64,000 nucleotides of DNA from NCBI GenBank assembly GCA_947652605.1, contig OX393577.1, positions 60,722,108 through 60,786,107 on the forward strand. The letters run 5' to 3'. Below the pieces are notes generated by a model. It had not been told where the DNA came from, did no database searches, and saw nothing but the letters and a program-made list of their open reading frames with translations. Source of the stretch: Elmis aenea (lineage: Eukaryota > Arthropoda > Insecta > Coleoptera > Elmidae). The number at the start of each line of letters is the position of its first letter. The first letter of the stretch is position 1. Made by a program: the position numbers and the translations under genes. Below are positions 38,838-51,447 of this stretch, piece after piece.

Positions 38838-39660
38838 CAGGGATGCAAAAAAGTATGGAAACAGACAAATATCTAGAATAATATTGAAGAAATAACAATG
38901 AAATTTTGTATCTGAGCGTTATGGTATTTTTCGGATTCGATGAAAATATTATGGTTGCAATACGACTTGCGGTTCAACCTGAAACGGACTCAAACTTTAA
39001 AAATTTAAATAGAACACCCTGTATATTTTTACATTTTTGGATTCCTCTCAAAATTTACTTTAAAAAATGTTGAAGGTTATATGGGTCTAAAGTCAACCGT
39101 TATCGTGAAATTTACATTTTTGTGAAAATTTTGAGCGATACAGCACTTTCAATTTTTTTTAACATTTAAGTTATTTAAATCGGCAGTAGAACTTAGTTTA
39201 CAACTTAAATTAACAATAGATTAATTAACAATTTGCGCTAGCTACATTTATAAAATATTATACAGGGTGTTTTTTACGTTTGGTCAAACTCGTGAAACTT
39301 TGAACATCGATAACTCATTTTTCTTAAATGCAACACCCTATATGTTCTTACATGGTCTTGTAGAAAGTTTGATTGTCTTTCAAAAACATTAACCATTTTC
39401 ATACCTAAAATTAATATTTTTTGAGATATCGCGATTTTATTGTAAATTATTAGGGTAACTTAATTTTTTGAGTAGGCTATGAAGACAGCGGTAATTTTGA
39501 AACAATTGAAAGATAAAAACAACAAAGATAATATTATCTTTTCCTTACTTATTTTCGAAATCTTTTTATAATGTAGATGTAATTTTACCATTTTTACGTT
39601 TAAATGAAGGTTTCTTAAAATTATGCATAATTTATTGGACAAGAGTATGATGTAGGTACG
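38838..39660. mobile_element. foldback family F2, copy 1 (incomplete)
   Basis: Starts TA then CAGGGATGCAAAAAAGTATG and shares GGAAACAGACAAATATCTAG, TATTTTTCGGATTCGATGAA and ACACCCTGTATATTTTTACA with 43050-43898. The right part (39430-39650) matches the inner part of that copy. Another element end (TATACAGGGTGTTTTTTACG) lies at about 39259. The mirror right end is missing. Confidence 0.72.
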
Positions 39661-40040
39661 CTATTTAATGATAGCGTTTATTTTCAATATATCTTAAATT
39701 ATTGTTAAATTTGCACTATTGCAGTATTATTTTATTTTTTATGTCTACATTTTAGGAATTCAAATTTGATATAACTCGGAGATTTATTGAAACTATTTAA
39801 CAAAAACTAGTTTACTGTGAATTAACAAACAAAACAAATGTAGTCAGATGTCATATTTTCGTTTATTGTAACAATCATTTTCAGTTGTGTTTGTTATTTT
39901 TATGTCTTTTATTAGTTATTTATCATGTTCTGTTTTATTTGTGTAAAACATGATTTTGTTAAATATTATTTTTAATAAATGTCATAGTTATATTTTCTCC
40001 AAAACAATGGTTCCTATCAAAAAACTTTATGTTACTAAAA

Positions 40041-40400
40041 TAGTTATTTATGTATCAAGGCCAAAAAGTACATTTTGGCCGAGGTGCATATTACATTTTT
40101 TGTGCGATAGAATTAAAAACAATTTAAATTTTTAGTATTTTTCAAAAATATAGGTTAGAAACTACGTGACATTCTGTCACTGACAGATGACGGCGTATGC
40201 TGTTAGCTTTAATGCAAATTTACGCTGTAGCGGCCGAAAAAGTTACTTTTCAGGCCGTTGCTAAGGGTAACGGCCTGAAAAATTACTTTTTAGGCCGTTG
40301 CTAAGGATAACGCCGGTAATGCAGTACTTTATGGCCGGTAACGCGTCCGTCATACAGCTGTTTCTAGTACGATCGCACAAAAATGTATATTTTAGACCTA
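40041..40400 (+). repeat. GGCC-rich dispersed repeat, copy 2, with AGGCCGTTGCTAAGG units
   Basis: 40041-40155 matches 28430-28620. The following part has tandem inverted units GGCCGAAAAAGTTACTTTTC, CAGGCCGTTGCTAAGGGTAA and TAGGCCGTTGCTAAGGATAA, and ends with TAGTACGATCGCACAAAAAT. The end matches 41340-41470 as a reverse complement. Confidence 0.65.
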
Positions 40401-40735
40401 CCTATCCGACTGTTACAATAATAAACTGAAATTACTATCGACAAAAAAAAACAGCAGGTTATTTCTCTGCTATTATCGATTGCAGCGCCCCCTATGGTAG
40501 GATTTTACTCAAACTTATGCATAAGAACACACTTGCCTATTGTAGAATACGTGCCAAATATAAATGTTGTAGGTCAAGCATTCTTGATTTATCAATAAAA
40601 CAACAATTTTTCAACTCCTCTTCATGGGGCTGTAACTTAGCAACGATGCAACTTTCTATAAGGCCTATTTTTCAATGTACATAGATTCACCAGTAGAAAT
40701 TATGCTACATCGTTCAGAAACACCCTGTAGAGAAA
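40400..40735. repeat. fragment ending in a CACCCTGTA element end
   Basis: Contains CAGCGCCCCCTATGGTAGGA and runs to GTTCAGAAACACCCTGTAG. The right edge is a typical end of the TA/CAGGGTG elements, but no left end was located. Confidence 0.4.
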
Positions 40736-41339
40736 AAAAAATTTGGTGAACGTTTTTAACATCATGTTATAGATTTATGAATGTCAATAAAATTAATTTG
40801 TCGTCTTATTTTTTTGGCTCTTTTTAACGTTCCTAAAACACTCAATTAACATTTAGATGCTAAATGGCAAAGAAAATACGATTACCAAACTTTTATATTA
40901 CGCAGTATTTTTTTTTATTTCGTTAATTTGCTTCAACATTTCTTATAATTTATTTGTATAAACAATGTCCCGTCAATTAAAATATCTAACGTAAGCAGTT
41001 GTACCCACTTAAGCAACGGTGATATAAATTTTCTATTTCCTAGAACTTTCATAGCAGTTACAATCAAACCGCAACAATCCAGTTGTAGCACCAAAAATAT
41101 GTTTATATAACAGAAGAATGACGACAATACGATAATTATGAAATTAAATAACTGGAAGTAAAGATGGTATTGCATTATGCATGTCGTAAGTGTTGGGCCT
41201 GTACTAATAACAAAGTTATTTGCGACGTAGTTTACTTCGTATAAGCAGCGTAAATAATACATCAGCACAAACTGATTTAAAAAAAAAAACACACATAGGT
41301 ACAGAGTGTTTATTAAATATTATCCTTGCGTATATCTCG

Positions 41340-41470
41340 ATAAAAAAATATTTTTTTTGTGCGATCGTACTAGAAACATTTGTTTGACGGACGCGTTAGC
41401 AACCATAAAGTACTGCATTTCCGGCCCTATCCTTAGCAACGGCCGAAAAAGTACAAACAAGGTCATTTGT
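41340..41470 (-). repeat. GGCC-rich dispersed repeat, copy 3 (inverted)
   Basis: TTTTGTGCGATCGTACTAGA, ACGGACGCGTTAGC, TAAAGTACTGCATTTCCGGC and CCTTAGCAACGGCCGAAAAA are the reverse complement of parts of 40230-40390. Confidence 0.65.
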
Positions 41471-42135
41471 AAAAATTTCCGATGTATATAATTTGTAGGA
41501 CTACCGAACTATCCATATATTTTAATTGTTATTTAATGAAATTTTATTGAGAATATCAATTGACATAAAGTAAAATAGATAATTTACATATATTGATATT
41601 TATGCAGGGGCTCGCGTGATCCCTTTGTTAAATTATTCTATAATTTGCGAGCCCCTTGTTCTTCTTGATAACCATTTTCTCAAAAGGAAAAAATAATATC
41701 TATCATAAAATCAATTTCATTACATACATTTGTGAAGCGACGAAATCATGCCTATCAAGCAATGACGATTAAGTTTAGAATAACTCGTCGCGCAATAGCA
41801 TTTTTTGAATTTATGTACAATCACTTGAATACTCGCGATAATGCACAAATCTGTTTAAATGGGAAATCTTTGAAAGAGTTTAATTCGCACCCTTACGTTA
41901 AATGTTAATTATTTTTTTTAAATCATCGCTCGGCTATGGATCATCCTAGAAGACCACAAAAGGAAGGAATAGTATGGCAGCTTCTGGCATAAGTTTATAA
42001 TTATTTTCTTTAAGTTGCTTTAGTGATTTTTTGTTTATAAATGGCATCATTTTCTTTATTTTATTGTAATTTATGCATTTATATTGTTGGCATTTGTATA
42101 TAGTCTTTATTAATATAATATTGTTGTTTTTATAC

Positions 42136-42613
42136 AGCGTCATTCAAAAAGTCTGCAACAAATGGAAAAGTTTTTTATTATTGATCTCTCAGAAAATTGT
42201 ATTCTTAATAAAAAATTGTGCATGGTTTAATACTAATATTAAGATTTTAAAAAAATTAATAAAAAGTTATAGGACACTAGATTTTAACAATTTTTGAAAT
42301 ATTCGCAGTTGTAAAGTGCCCTTATTTTTAGAGATACTAAAAATATGTATGAAACAGAGTCCAAAAATAAGGCTAGTTTTAATTTTGACGGTCAAATTCC
42401 AATTTTTATTTTTTAAGAAATTTTAAGCACTTTACTCTTGCGAATATTTCAAAAATCGCTAAAATCTAGTGTTCTATGACTTTTTATTGGACTTTTTTTA
42501 AATTTTAACATTAGTATTAGACCATGCACCATCTTTTATCAAGAATAAAATTTTCTGAGAAATCGATAATAAAAAACTTTTCCATTTGTTGCAGACTTTT
42601 TGAATGACGCTGT
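42136..42613. mobile_element. palindromic MITE, complete, 0.48 kb, TA-flanked
   Basis: Ends CAGCGTCATTCAAAAAGTCT and AGACTTTTTGAATGACGCTG (with a G/C wobble) are inverted and flanked by TA. The arms are complementary over most of their length (TGGAAAAGTTTTTTATTATT at the left; AATAAAAAACTTTTCCA at the right). The axis is near 42370. No coding function. A diverged relative is at 35380-35880. Confidence 0.82.
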
Positions 42614-43049
42614 ATAAACAATATAATAACATATAATTTACATGAATTTTTTTGTTTTTATTTAACTATGAGCGAGCCCTTTGTTTAAAATTTCATAGCT
42701 CACCACTGTATTTATGTACCTTGTAATTTAAAGCAAGTATTATTCTGAAATTAACACAAAATTTAACCACAAAATCTCTGGTATGTGTTGCAAAACAATT
42801 GTGTCGTTTGTGATTTCTGCGGTCTCTTTTATAGTACATATATTATTCATTCGTTAAAACATGGTGTAATTCTCGAATTACTGTCATCGTCTACAAATGC
42901 GAAATAATCGTTAACTTGATTAGAAAAACTGTAAATTATTACCAATTATGGACTAGTTCCAAATCTATGTTTCACTATACATATAAGCTTATTTTATTTG
43001 TTAAAAATACAACAATTACCAAATAAAACCAATATCTTCCATATGACAT

Positions 43050-43898
43050 AACATATGCAAAAGTATGGAAACAGACAAATATCTAGAACACTATTGCAGA
43101 TATAACGATGAAATTTTGTATGTAAGCGTTATGGTATTTTTCGGATCCGATAAAAATATTAAGGTTGCAATACGACTTCCGGTTTAACCGGAAACGGACC
43201 CAAACTTTGAAATTTTAAATAGAACACCCTGTATATTTTTATATTTTTGGATGCACCATTAAATTTACTTAAAAAAATACATGAGATTGTTTGGGTCTAA
43301 AGTTTTCGTAAAATTTACATTTTTATGAAAATTTTGAGCGGTAGAGCAACGTAATATTTTCGAGTAGGCTATGAAGATAGACAGTGGTAATTTTGAAACA
43401 ATTGAAAGATAAAAACAACAAAGTTATAATATTATCTTTTCCTCACTTGTTTTCGACATTTCTAATAATGTAGATGTAATTGTACCATTTTTACGTTTAA
43501 ATCGAGGTTTCTTAAAATTGTGCATTTATTCGTTGGACCAGTGTGATGGGACAATTACTAAATCTACTGCCTTTTTAAATAACTTAAATATTAAAAAAAA
43601 TTGAAAGTGCTCCTTTGCTCAAAATTTTCATAAAAAATGTAAATTTTACGAAAACGGTTGACCTTAGATCCATATAACCTTATACATTTTTTAAAGTAAA
43701 TTATAAGAGGAACCCAAAAATGTTAAAATATATAGGGTGTTCTATTTAAAATTTCAAAGTTTGTCCGTTTCCGGTTGAACCGGAAGTCGTATTGTAACCT
43801 TAATATTTTCATCGAATTAGAAAAACACTATAACACCCAGATACAAAATTTTATTGTATATCTGCAGTAGTCTGTTTCCATGCTTTTGCGCAACCTTG
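43050..43898. mobile_element. foldback family F2, copy 2, nearly complete, 0.85 kb
   Basis: TGCAAAAGTATGGAAACAGA at the left pairs with TCTGTTTCCATGCTTTTGCG at the right. ACGACTTCCGGTTTAACCGG pairs with CCGGTTGAACCGGAAGTCGT, and AGAACACCCTGTATATTTTT with its complement near 43725. A unique central part (about 43345-43560) matches 39430-39650. The right flank reads CTTGTATA. Confidence 0.8.
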
Positions 43899-43909
43899 TA
43901 TATAATTTA

Positions 43910-45055
43910 GGAGAAAATTCGATTTCTTAATTTTTTTTATATCATGATTATAGTTTTTTAAAAAGTAGAGTAGAAAAATTACCTGCTTTTTTTGTTAAAC
44001 TCGTTCTAAAATGAAATTTACAGTACTGAATATTATTATTGTCAGTTGCTGAAACCAAAACATATGAAGACTATTGCAAAACTTGATAATTTTTGACAAA
44101 AAAAATGCAAATTTTTGAATGGTTGTAAAACATTAGTCTAAGACCGTTTTTTAATAAACTACAACTGGAAATGCACTGATTAGGGTCGCTTTAATATTTT
44201 TACAAAATATAGAGGTCATTGTAAAACTTAGGAATTTTCATCAAAAACAAAAAGCAAGATTGCAACTATTTTCAAAATTTTGAAAAACTAAAAAAATTTG
44301 TTGCCCTTTTTGAACAAATTAATTGCTAAGGGAGTATATAAAAATTTTTGAAAACGTATTTTTTTATCGTTCTACTGTCTTACTGTAAGCATTCTTTGAT
44401 ATTCTTCAGGGTAATTAACTACTTTTCGTCTGTAATTTAATTTAAATCGCCACCTTTGGAAAATTCCACTACAAATTTAGCAAAATATGTCAAGAGCCCG
44501 ATGGATTAGACGACGACCGATGTAAAAAAATCTGGTTATGAAGGTCGCGACGGCTGTATTTAGAATCAAGAGAGGAAAGATTGACCTATCCCAGCTTGTT
44601 AGTCAAAGAACCGGAAGGTATTGAAGAAACTCCTGCGTACGCGTACTGCTGTAAAGATTCCGTCCAGAAGAAAGCTGTTCAAATTGAATGGAGACAGGAA
44701 GGTATTCAAATAATTTTGAATGCAAATATTTTATTTAAAAAAAAATGCTTTGTTATTTCGGGAATCATAGTAGGTTTAAAAAATACAAGAAATTTCAGCA
44801 GGCACATATTTTGCTTGTCATTTTACACACTAAAAGTTTTTAAAACCAATAAAAACATAAACATAGGTTATTTTTTATCTGTGTTACTGGTAATCACGCT
44901 TGTAGAGTAATCTATTGTACCAAGATAACAGTTCTTGCACGTAATTCGTAAGAACATTGTATTATCAAAGGGCAGCCCTTAAGTTTTATACCAAAAATAT
45001 GTAAGATGTTTTTCTTTATAACTATAAATATACTACTAATATTTCATTTTAAAAA
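43910..45055. other. intergenic, nothing recognised
   Basis: AT-rich. The 109-codon plus-strand frame beginning near 44581 has a plausible start (VKEPEGIEETPAYAY) but degenerates into AT-driven sequence and matches nothing I know. Confidence 0.45.
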
Positions 45056-45061
45056 GCTGTA

Positions 45062-46603
45062 CAGGGTGGACAAAATTTGAATGTTTTACGGAGTATCTCG
45101 GTTACCGTAATAGTTAACGAAAATCTATCTGGGCTATTTTTTAAAGAAAAGAACGCCTTTGTAATCAGATTTGTTATATCGTTTTCCATTTTGGCCGTAG
45201 AGACGAAAAATAAAATTTAATAATTTTTTAAAACATCTTTATTTATTAAAATAGAACAAAATGTTACGAAGGATTTTTATACAGATTTTTATGCTTAATT
45301 AAAAAAAACAAAATGTTTTTTTAGCGAGCTAGACTTTTGAGATATGAAGTAAACATATTTTATTTACAGAAACGCTAGTTGGTCATGATTTTATACGAAA
45401 GAAAAATTTTTAGCTTTTTAAAAATATAAAGTTTTATATATTTGTTGCAAAAAATAACCGTTTTGTAAAAATTTTGTTACCAAAGTTTCCCATGATTTCG
45501 TAAACAAGTGATGTTTGCAATGTATAAGCAACTTAACGTCATATCCAAGTAAGTGTTTCAAGTTTTAAGCAAATCCGAATATTCTTTTATATTTTATAAC
45601 TTATTATTGTGGTATGGTGAACATGGCTAAATTTGAACACTTTAAAAAGTTTGTGTGTTGGCTGTTTACATTGTAAGTGATAAAAACGTAGCAGCTGCTG
45701 AAGAATTTACTTACTTTGAAATGACGTTTAGTTGTTTAATAATTATTGCAAACATCACTTGTTTACAAAATCATGGCAAACTTTGAGATGGAAATTTTTC
45801 AAAACTGGTCATATCTCGGCTACTTTCTGTAACAAATACATAAAACTATATATTTTTAAAAAGCTAAAAAAAATCTTTTTCATATAAAGTCATGTATAAC
45901 TAGCGTTTCTATTTAAGAAAATATAAGTTTACCTTATGCCTCAAAATCAAGGTCGCAAAAAAAATTTGTTTTTAAATTAACAATTTAATTATAACGAACC
46001 TTCATAACATTTTATTCAATTTTAATAAATAAGGAAGTTATAGTAAATTGTCCAAAATGATGAAATTTAATTTTTGTCTGTAGTGCTAAAATGGAAAACG
46101 ATATAAAAAAATCTGATTACATAGGCGCAGTGGCGTACGCAGAAAAATATTTCAGGGGGGGATATTGTATTAGTTTGCAAAAATTATACTGACTAAATTC
46201 AAACGGAGCATAGCAATGGTGCAATTAGAAATTAACCTAAGCTGCAAGAACGAGTTACGGGGGTCCAGGGCGGCGGCAACCCCCCGTGTAACACCGCCAT
46301 AGGAATATTTTTTTACAATTTTTTTTTGTTCAAACGTACTCAAAAATAGCATTTATGAGTAAAATATACAAACATAACATATTTTATTTGTATGGAAAAG
46401 CAGTCAGTCGCGCAATTTTGAAAAATTGTAATTATAATTTTAGTTCTTTTCAAATTTTCGGTTGGCGATTTATCCCCCTAATCTTCCCCCTTGTGTACGC
46501 CACTGCATAGACGTTCTTTCTCAATAAAATAGCCAAAGAGATTTATGCTAACTATTACGGTAACCGAGATACCCCGTAAGACATTCGAATTTGGTCCACC
46601 CTG
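45062..46603. mobile_element. long foldback element F3, 1.54 kb, TA-flanked, split by a hAT MITE
   Basis: CAGGGTGGACAAAATTTGAA at the left and TTCGAATTTGGTCCACCCTG at the right are inverted and flanked by TA. GAGTATCTCGGTTACCGTAA pairs with TTACGGTAACCGAGATACCC. Inner arms match around GATTTCGTAAACAAGTGATG (45494) and CATCACTTGTTTACAAAATC (45752). The right arm is interrupted by the hAT MITE at 46128-46505. A second copy (60998-61720) is incomplete. Confidence 0.83.
46128..46505. mobile_element. hAT-type MITE, 378 bp, inserted in foldback F3
   Basis: Ends CAGTGGCGTACGCAG and TTGTGTACGCCACTG are inverted and flanked by CATAGGCG and CATAGACG (7 of 8 identical). It carries GGGGGTCCAGGGCGGCGGCA and other G-rich runs. 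It interrupts the otherwise continuous right arm of the foldback, so it is the younger insertion. Confidence 0.83.
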
Positions 46604-46609
46604 TACAAT

Positions 46610-47560
46610 AAAACCAGATACCCCAACTGTAAAAAAAATAATGTTTTTGTTCTGTTGGGTAAATTTTAATATTTTAGTTTTTGTTCTCAATTATTCAGAG
46701 GAAACGGTACAGTTTCAATTAATTTTTTTTTTAAATAAATTTTTCCTAATGAAGACTTTCTTATACTAATTGACAAAAATATGAAAGTTATTTCCAAAAA
46801 CGAGTATTAGGAAGAAAAATGTCATCAAAAAATCCGTAACAAATTAAAATAATAACTACTTAAATTGTGTTATTAGTCAATCACTTTAATAATTAATTAT
46901 AGTACGGTCCTGGATTGGCCACATGGCGAGGTTATATCAGCATTGTCTCACTGCCTACGGATATTTTACAATACAAAGCACACAAGTTTTTTATGATCTT
47001 GCTGGTGTATAACTTCCAATGGAAATTTCCACGACATTTCTTGATCAGCTTGCAGCCAAGTAAAAAGCAGTGGTGTAGACTTCTTAGAACCTCTTGTAAA
47101 TATTACTAAAAATAGCATGAGTCAATGATGATAACGGTAACGGAAAGTTTCGATTTATATGTCTATAAATGATTAATTTTGCTGTTATTTATAGAATACG
47201 GCAGAAAAACGTAACAGCATAATTTTTAAGTGATACGACCATGTCCAAACGGTGCATTAGATTTCGTTATTGCACCATGCATATGCATCTTAAGTAGCCT
47301 AAACATGTTTTAGTGGGTTGATTATCAACCGTTGATATCATGTTTTATCCTATTAATTAGATCTTTTTTACTGAGAATACATTTAACGGATTTTATAATG
47401 TGTAGATAAAAAACTATCAAAAAACTTTTAAGAAGACAAAAAAATTGGTATACACGTATACAGTATAAGAGCAACAAATAATATGCATAAATAAAACAAT
47501 TTTTGTTTCGTTTATAGTCCTACTAATATTGGGGGGGTCCGTAAAATGTAGATACGGTTA
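46610..47560. other. intergenic, nothing recognised
   Basis: No supported gene or element. Short frames at 46545-46769 and 46915-47109 have no recognisable content. Confidence 0.5.
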
Positions 47561-47619
47561 CATACATGTTTTGGTTTAGCTGCCAATCCAAAAACAAAAT
47601 GGCAACACATTTGTATTAT

Positions 47620-49005
47620 TTCAATTTAAGTGTATTTAAGACTGGCGATAGCAAAAAATGCGAAAACTATAGAGGCATATATCTACTTAGAGTAGTAGAA
47701 AGATTATATGAAAGAATTTTGGAGAAGAGATTAAGAAAATATTTCGAAAAAAAATTGGAAGATGCGCTATGTGGCTTTAGACCGGGTAGAAGCATGCAGG
47801 ATCTAATTTTTACGTTAAGACAGTTAAGTGAAAAAACAATGGAACATTCGAAGATGGTGTGCTTTATCGATCTTTCTAAAGCCTTCGATAGAGTGCCAAA
47901 GGAAAAGATCTGGAAGATATTGAAACAAAGGAGAGTGCGAGAAGGATTATTAAACGCCATCAAGAGTTTATAAAAGAGCAGTAGAAATTATGTGCGAACC
48001 CATAACAGCAGTTCCCAGGAATTTATAACAACAGTGGGAGTAAGTAAAGACAAGGAGGCACATTAAGTCCACTGCTCTTTATAATTCTTATGGATAAAAT
48101 AATTAAAGAATGTAAGCAAAACACAAAGAAAGCCTACTGGGGTTGGAATAAACTAAAACCAATATCCTTAACAGAATTAGCCTTTGCAGATGATGTGGTG
48201 TTATTATCTAAAAGCGAAAAGACTTGCAATTTAATCTAGACGTATGGGCAAATACATTAAGTAGATATAATATTAACATTAATATAACAAAGACAAAGGT
48301 TATGGTTATAGCGAAAAATCATGAACCAGTTACAATTATGCTAGACCAAAAAAAGATAGAGCAGGTAGCAAGTTTTAAATATTTAGGGACAATAATTGCA
48401 GAAAATGGTAAATTAGAAGAAGATCTGAATAACAGAATAGCGGCAGCGACGAAATTTTACTACGCCACTAATAAATGTTTGATAAGCAAGAAGGAAATAT
48501 CAAAAGAAACGAAGACGCGAGTTTTTAATGCAGTGTACCTACCATCCTCCCGTACAGTTCAGCAACTTGGACACTAACTCAAAAACAAAAACAAAGAATG
48601 CAGGTACAGGAAATGAGATTTCTGAGAAGAATAGAGGGATGAAGACTGATCGATAAAATCAGTAACGAAAAAATCCGAAATAACCTAGGAGTAACAGATA
48701 TTAAGAAAAAGATGGAGACGAATCAATTAAGGTGGCTTGGATGTCTACTGCGCATGCCAGAAAGTAGATACGCGAAAATAGGATGGAAAATGCAGATAGA
48801 GGGAAAAAGAAATAGAGGAAGACCAAGAATAAAATAGGAAAAAGAAGTGAGGCAGAGACTAGAAGAAAAAGGAGTCGGCTGGAGAGATGTGCCACAATTA
48901 GCTAACGATAGGCAGGAGTGGAGAAACATAATACAGAAATAAAAAAGCATACCTCGACACCGAAAGTTACAAGAGGAACCGATTAAGAAGAAAAAGAAGT
49001 GTCCA
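47620..49005 (+). pseudogene. non-LTR retrotransposon: reverse transcriptase pseudogene, 5' truncated
   Basis: Begins within the RT domain (GDSKKCENYRGIYLL), then CGFRPGRSMQDLIFTLRQL and VCFIDLSKAFDRVPKEKIW, which includes the first catalytic Asp. In another frame at 48180 comes AFADDVVLLS, the intact catalytic YADD-type box. Next are FKYLGTIIAENGKLEEDLNN (48380) and the C-terminal part with MRFLRRIEG, LRWLGCLLRM and RGRPRIK, ending near GWRDVPQLANDRQEWRN and a short A-rich tail. At least four frameshifts and several stops make it dead. No endonuclease is present. It represents the same LINE type as 130-760. Confidence 0.9.
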
Positions 49006-49009
49006 AGGG

Positions 49010-49960
49010 CTAATGAATAATTTAATCAATGCTGTTGGTAAAATACACGTAATAATTATTTTGTATTAATTCGGTTTATCTTAAAATCCCTGTTTTTTAG
49101 TTATTTTCATGTCTATATTGCTGCTAAATAAATAAATGACGTCATTTATCTCAAATAAAACTGTTTTCGCCATACTTTTGTGGATATTTTTGCCTTAATA
49201 GCATTAAAAACACTGGCCATTGATAGAAATTAAATATTTTATGATTTAACAATATGATCATAATTACTTGCAACTGTTCCTAGGATGTTTCTAGAATTAA
49301 GTTTACAATGTTCTTCCTCAATTCCATAAAATTATTTCATAAATGACCTATTTCTCCTGGCCTTGGAAAAAGTCGTAGGTCTTAATTCTTGACTATTCGC
49401 AGAATTCGGCAATTTTTAACTAGTTTATGAATGAGCCCTGCAACTAATGGATTAATAAAAATTCTTGGCATGGCCTTTAATGCTTGTTTAAAACGTCGTT
49501 TGAGTATTTAAAGACGAATGTATTAAATTTGCCAGAATTTATTTAGGGCGAATGAGTTTTAGCAAATAAAAAATTGTAACGTAATAAAAACACGTCAATT
49601 AATTGTATTATATACAAAGTTTTTAAAAATAGTATTCTCATAAAATCGAAAGAGTTTTACATTTTATAAAAGGAAACGAGAAGTTCATTTTAATGAGCAT
49701 ACTAAATGTTAGTGAGATTTTTATTAGAATGCTAGGTTAATTTTAAAGTGTTTGCCGGGACATAAGATTTTAACTTTTCAATGGTGAAATATTATACTTA
49801 GCTTTTAACGATTACTACTGTAATCAGAATGCAAGTGAAATGTATAGTTTAAGTGATAAATATTCATGTGCTAAGTTAGTGCCCGCGCTATTTAAATTAC
49901 CATAAGGTATTAGTTAAATTCCTATAATTCTCTTTAATTTAAAATATCTTTATAAAACTA
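49010..49960. other. AT-rich intergenic, nothing recognised
   Basis: No gene or repeat is supported over about 950 bp. Confidence 0.5.
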
Positions 49961-49966
49961 CCTTAC

Positions 49967-50540
49967 TAACCAGGGAAGGTCACAGTCACGATACATTGTC
50001 GCTAGAATTTGATTAAGGCTGTGTTTATTGCATCAAGAACATCAAAACTAAATGTTTTCCAGAGTGATACGTGCCACTGGCCATTTTCTTCGGAAAAATA
50101 GGGAAACCACTGAAAAGTCGAATAATAAAAGCAATTTTTACGATCGCGTTGGCCATGAAACCGTCATAGACAAAATCTAAAATTTTCTATTTACCAATGC
50201 GGGCATTCTTTACAAGTAACATGGTGCAAATTTCTTGAAAAAATCTTAAACGGTTCCGGAGAAAACGCGAAAATCGAGGCCCTTGTAAAAACGGTTTTCC
50301 CTATGTTAAACGCCTATGCAAGTCGCATAGATATAGTAGTTATACAGATATACCACAACTTCTCAAATCATAGCGCTTATGCAGGAGTTTCGTTTTTGAC
50401 GTTTTTTTCCGGAACCGCTTAAGATTTTTTCAAAATTTTTGCACCATTTTACTTGCAAATGGTGCGCACGTTGGTAAATAGAAAAATTTAGATTTTATCT
50501 CCGACGGTTTCATGGCCAACGGTTTCATCCAACTTAACCC
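49967..50540. mobile_element. palindrome-bearing element F4, copy 1
   Basis: The left part (ACCAGGGAAGGTCACAGTCA, then ATTTGATTAAGGCTGTGTTT and ATACGTGCCACTGGCCATTT) recurs at 53190-53450. Inside, 50150-50280 and 50398-50530 are inverted arms. For example, GCAAATTTCTTGAAAAAATC then CGGTTCCGGA pairs with TCCGGAACCG then GATTTTTTCAAAATTTTTGC. No coding sequence. Confidence 0.7.
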
Positions 50541-50544
50541 TCGT

Positions 50545-51440
50545 ATGCGTACAAGAGGGTGAACAAATGTGACAAAACTTTTGAATGATGAGACTAGCCC
50601 GAAATGTTTAAATTGCATTCTTACTTTAAAATGTTTAAAAAGCAGTGTAAAATACACAATCTGCCATTGACTCTTGACAACTTGTTTATGCAGTTTTTAT
50701 CCAAACAAATTATTCATAATTAAACTTTTTTTTCTTACGTGTTCATGTTTGTATAAACAACAAAACTGACTTAAGCGGTGCTATATTTAAAATGTTTTAT
50801 TACACAAAGATTCAGGTCAAGGTAACACATCACCCCTATAACGTTCAAGTGTTCAGTGGTACTTGGTACACTGTACTTGCCCACAATGCTAGTGATATTG
50901 AAATGTATATATACAGTTCTCTTTAAGGTTATTGTGAAAATAAATTTAAATATAAATGTATCATACAAGAAGTGCATTCACATCCGTGCCCGTATACAAA
51001 CACGAAATGAACTGCAGCTTGGCCGGCAAACTATATAAATGCCTGTTAGATTTGTTTAAACAACCTCGTAAAATGGTTGAAAAAAGTTGTTTCAAACGTT
51101 TAATTAAGCATGAAACATTTCACTCTTTTTGACCAACGTTTAAATTATTTAAACAAATTTTTGTAAGTATACTTATTACTTAAGAAGATATAGTAAAAAA
51201 GATCTATCTATTTGATGAGGAGAATCTCTACTTAAAGAACGTCTAGCTAGATAATCTACAAGAAGATACACCACCACTGGTTCACCTGGAAAATATTCAA
51301 CCTCAGATTATAACCTAATCCGCTTCGGCTTAACACAATAACACTTATTTCAACTTATAATTTTATTGTAATCAATTTTGCTGATTATAAACTAAAATTT
51401 TGATTATACATTGCAAGATAAATGTTTCATATCCTATACC
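50545..51440. other. intergenic, nothing recognised
   Basis: No supported gene. Short frames on both strands near 50771-51038 overlap each other and have no family resemblance. Confidence 0.5.
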
Positions 51441-51447
51441 ATATAGC

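Noticed and set aside
40933..41292. 119-codon hydrophobic minus-strand ORF, considered as an odorant-receptor fragment
   Set aside because: It is long and hydrophobic, but hydrophobicity follows from AT-rich codons. No conserved receptor motif, splice-consistent neighbour or supportive exon was found.
44581..44910. 109-codon ORF with a charged start
   Set aside because: The composition turns AT-driven after about 45 codons. No motif and no splice partner.
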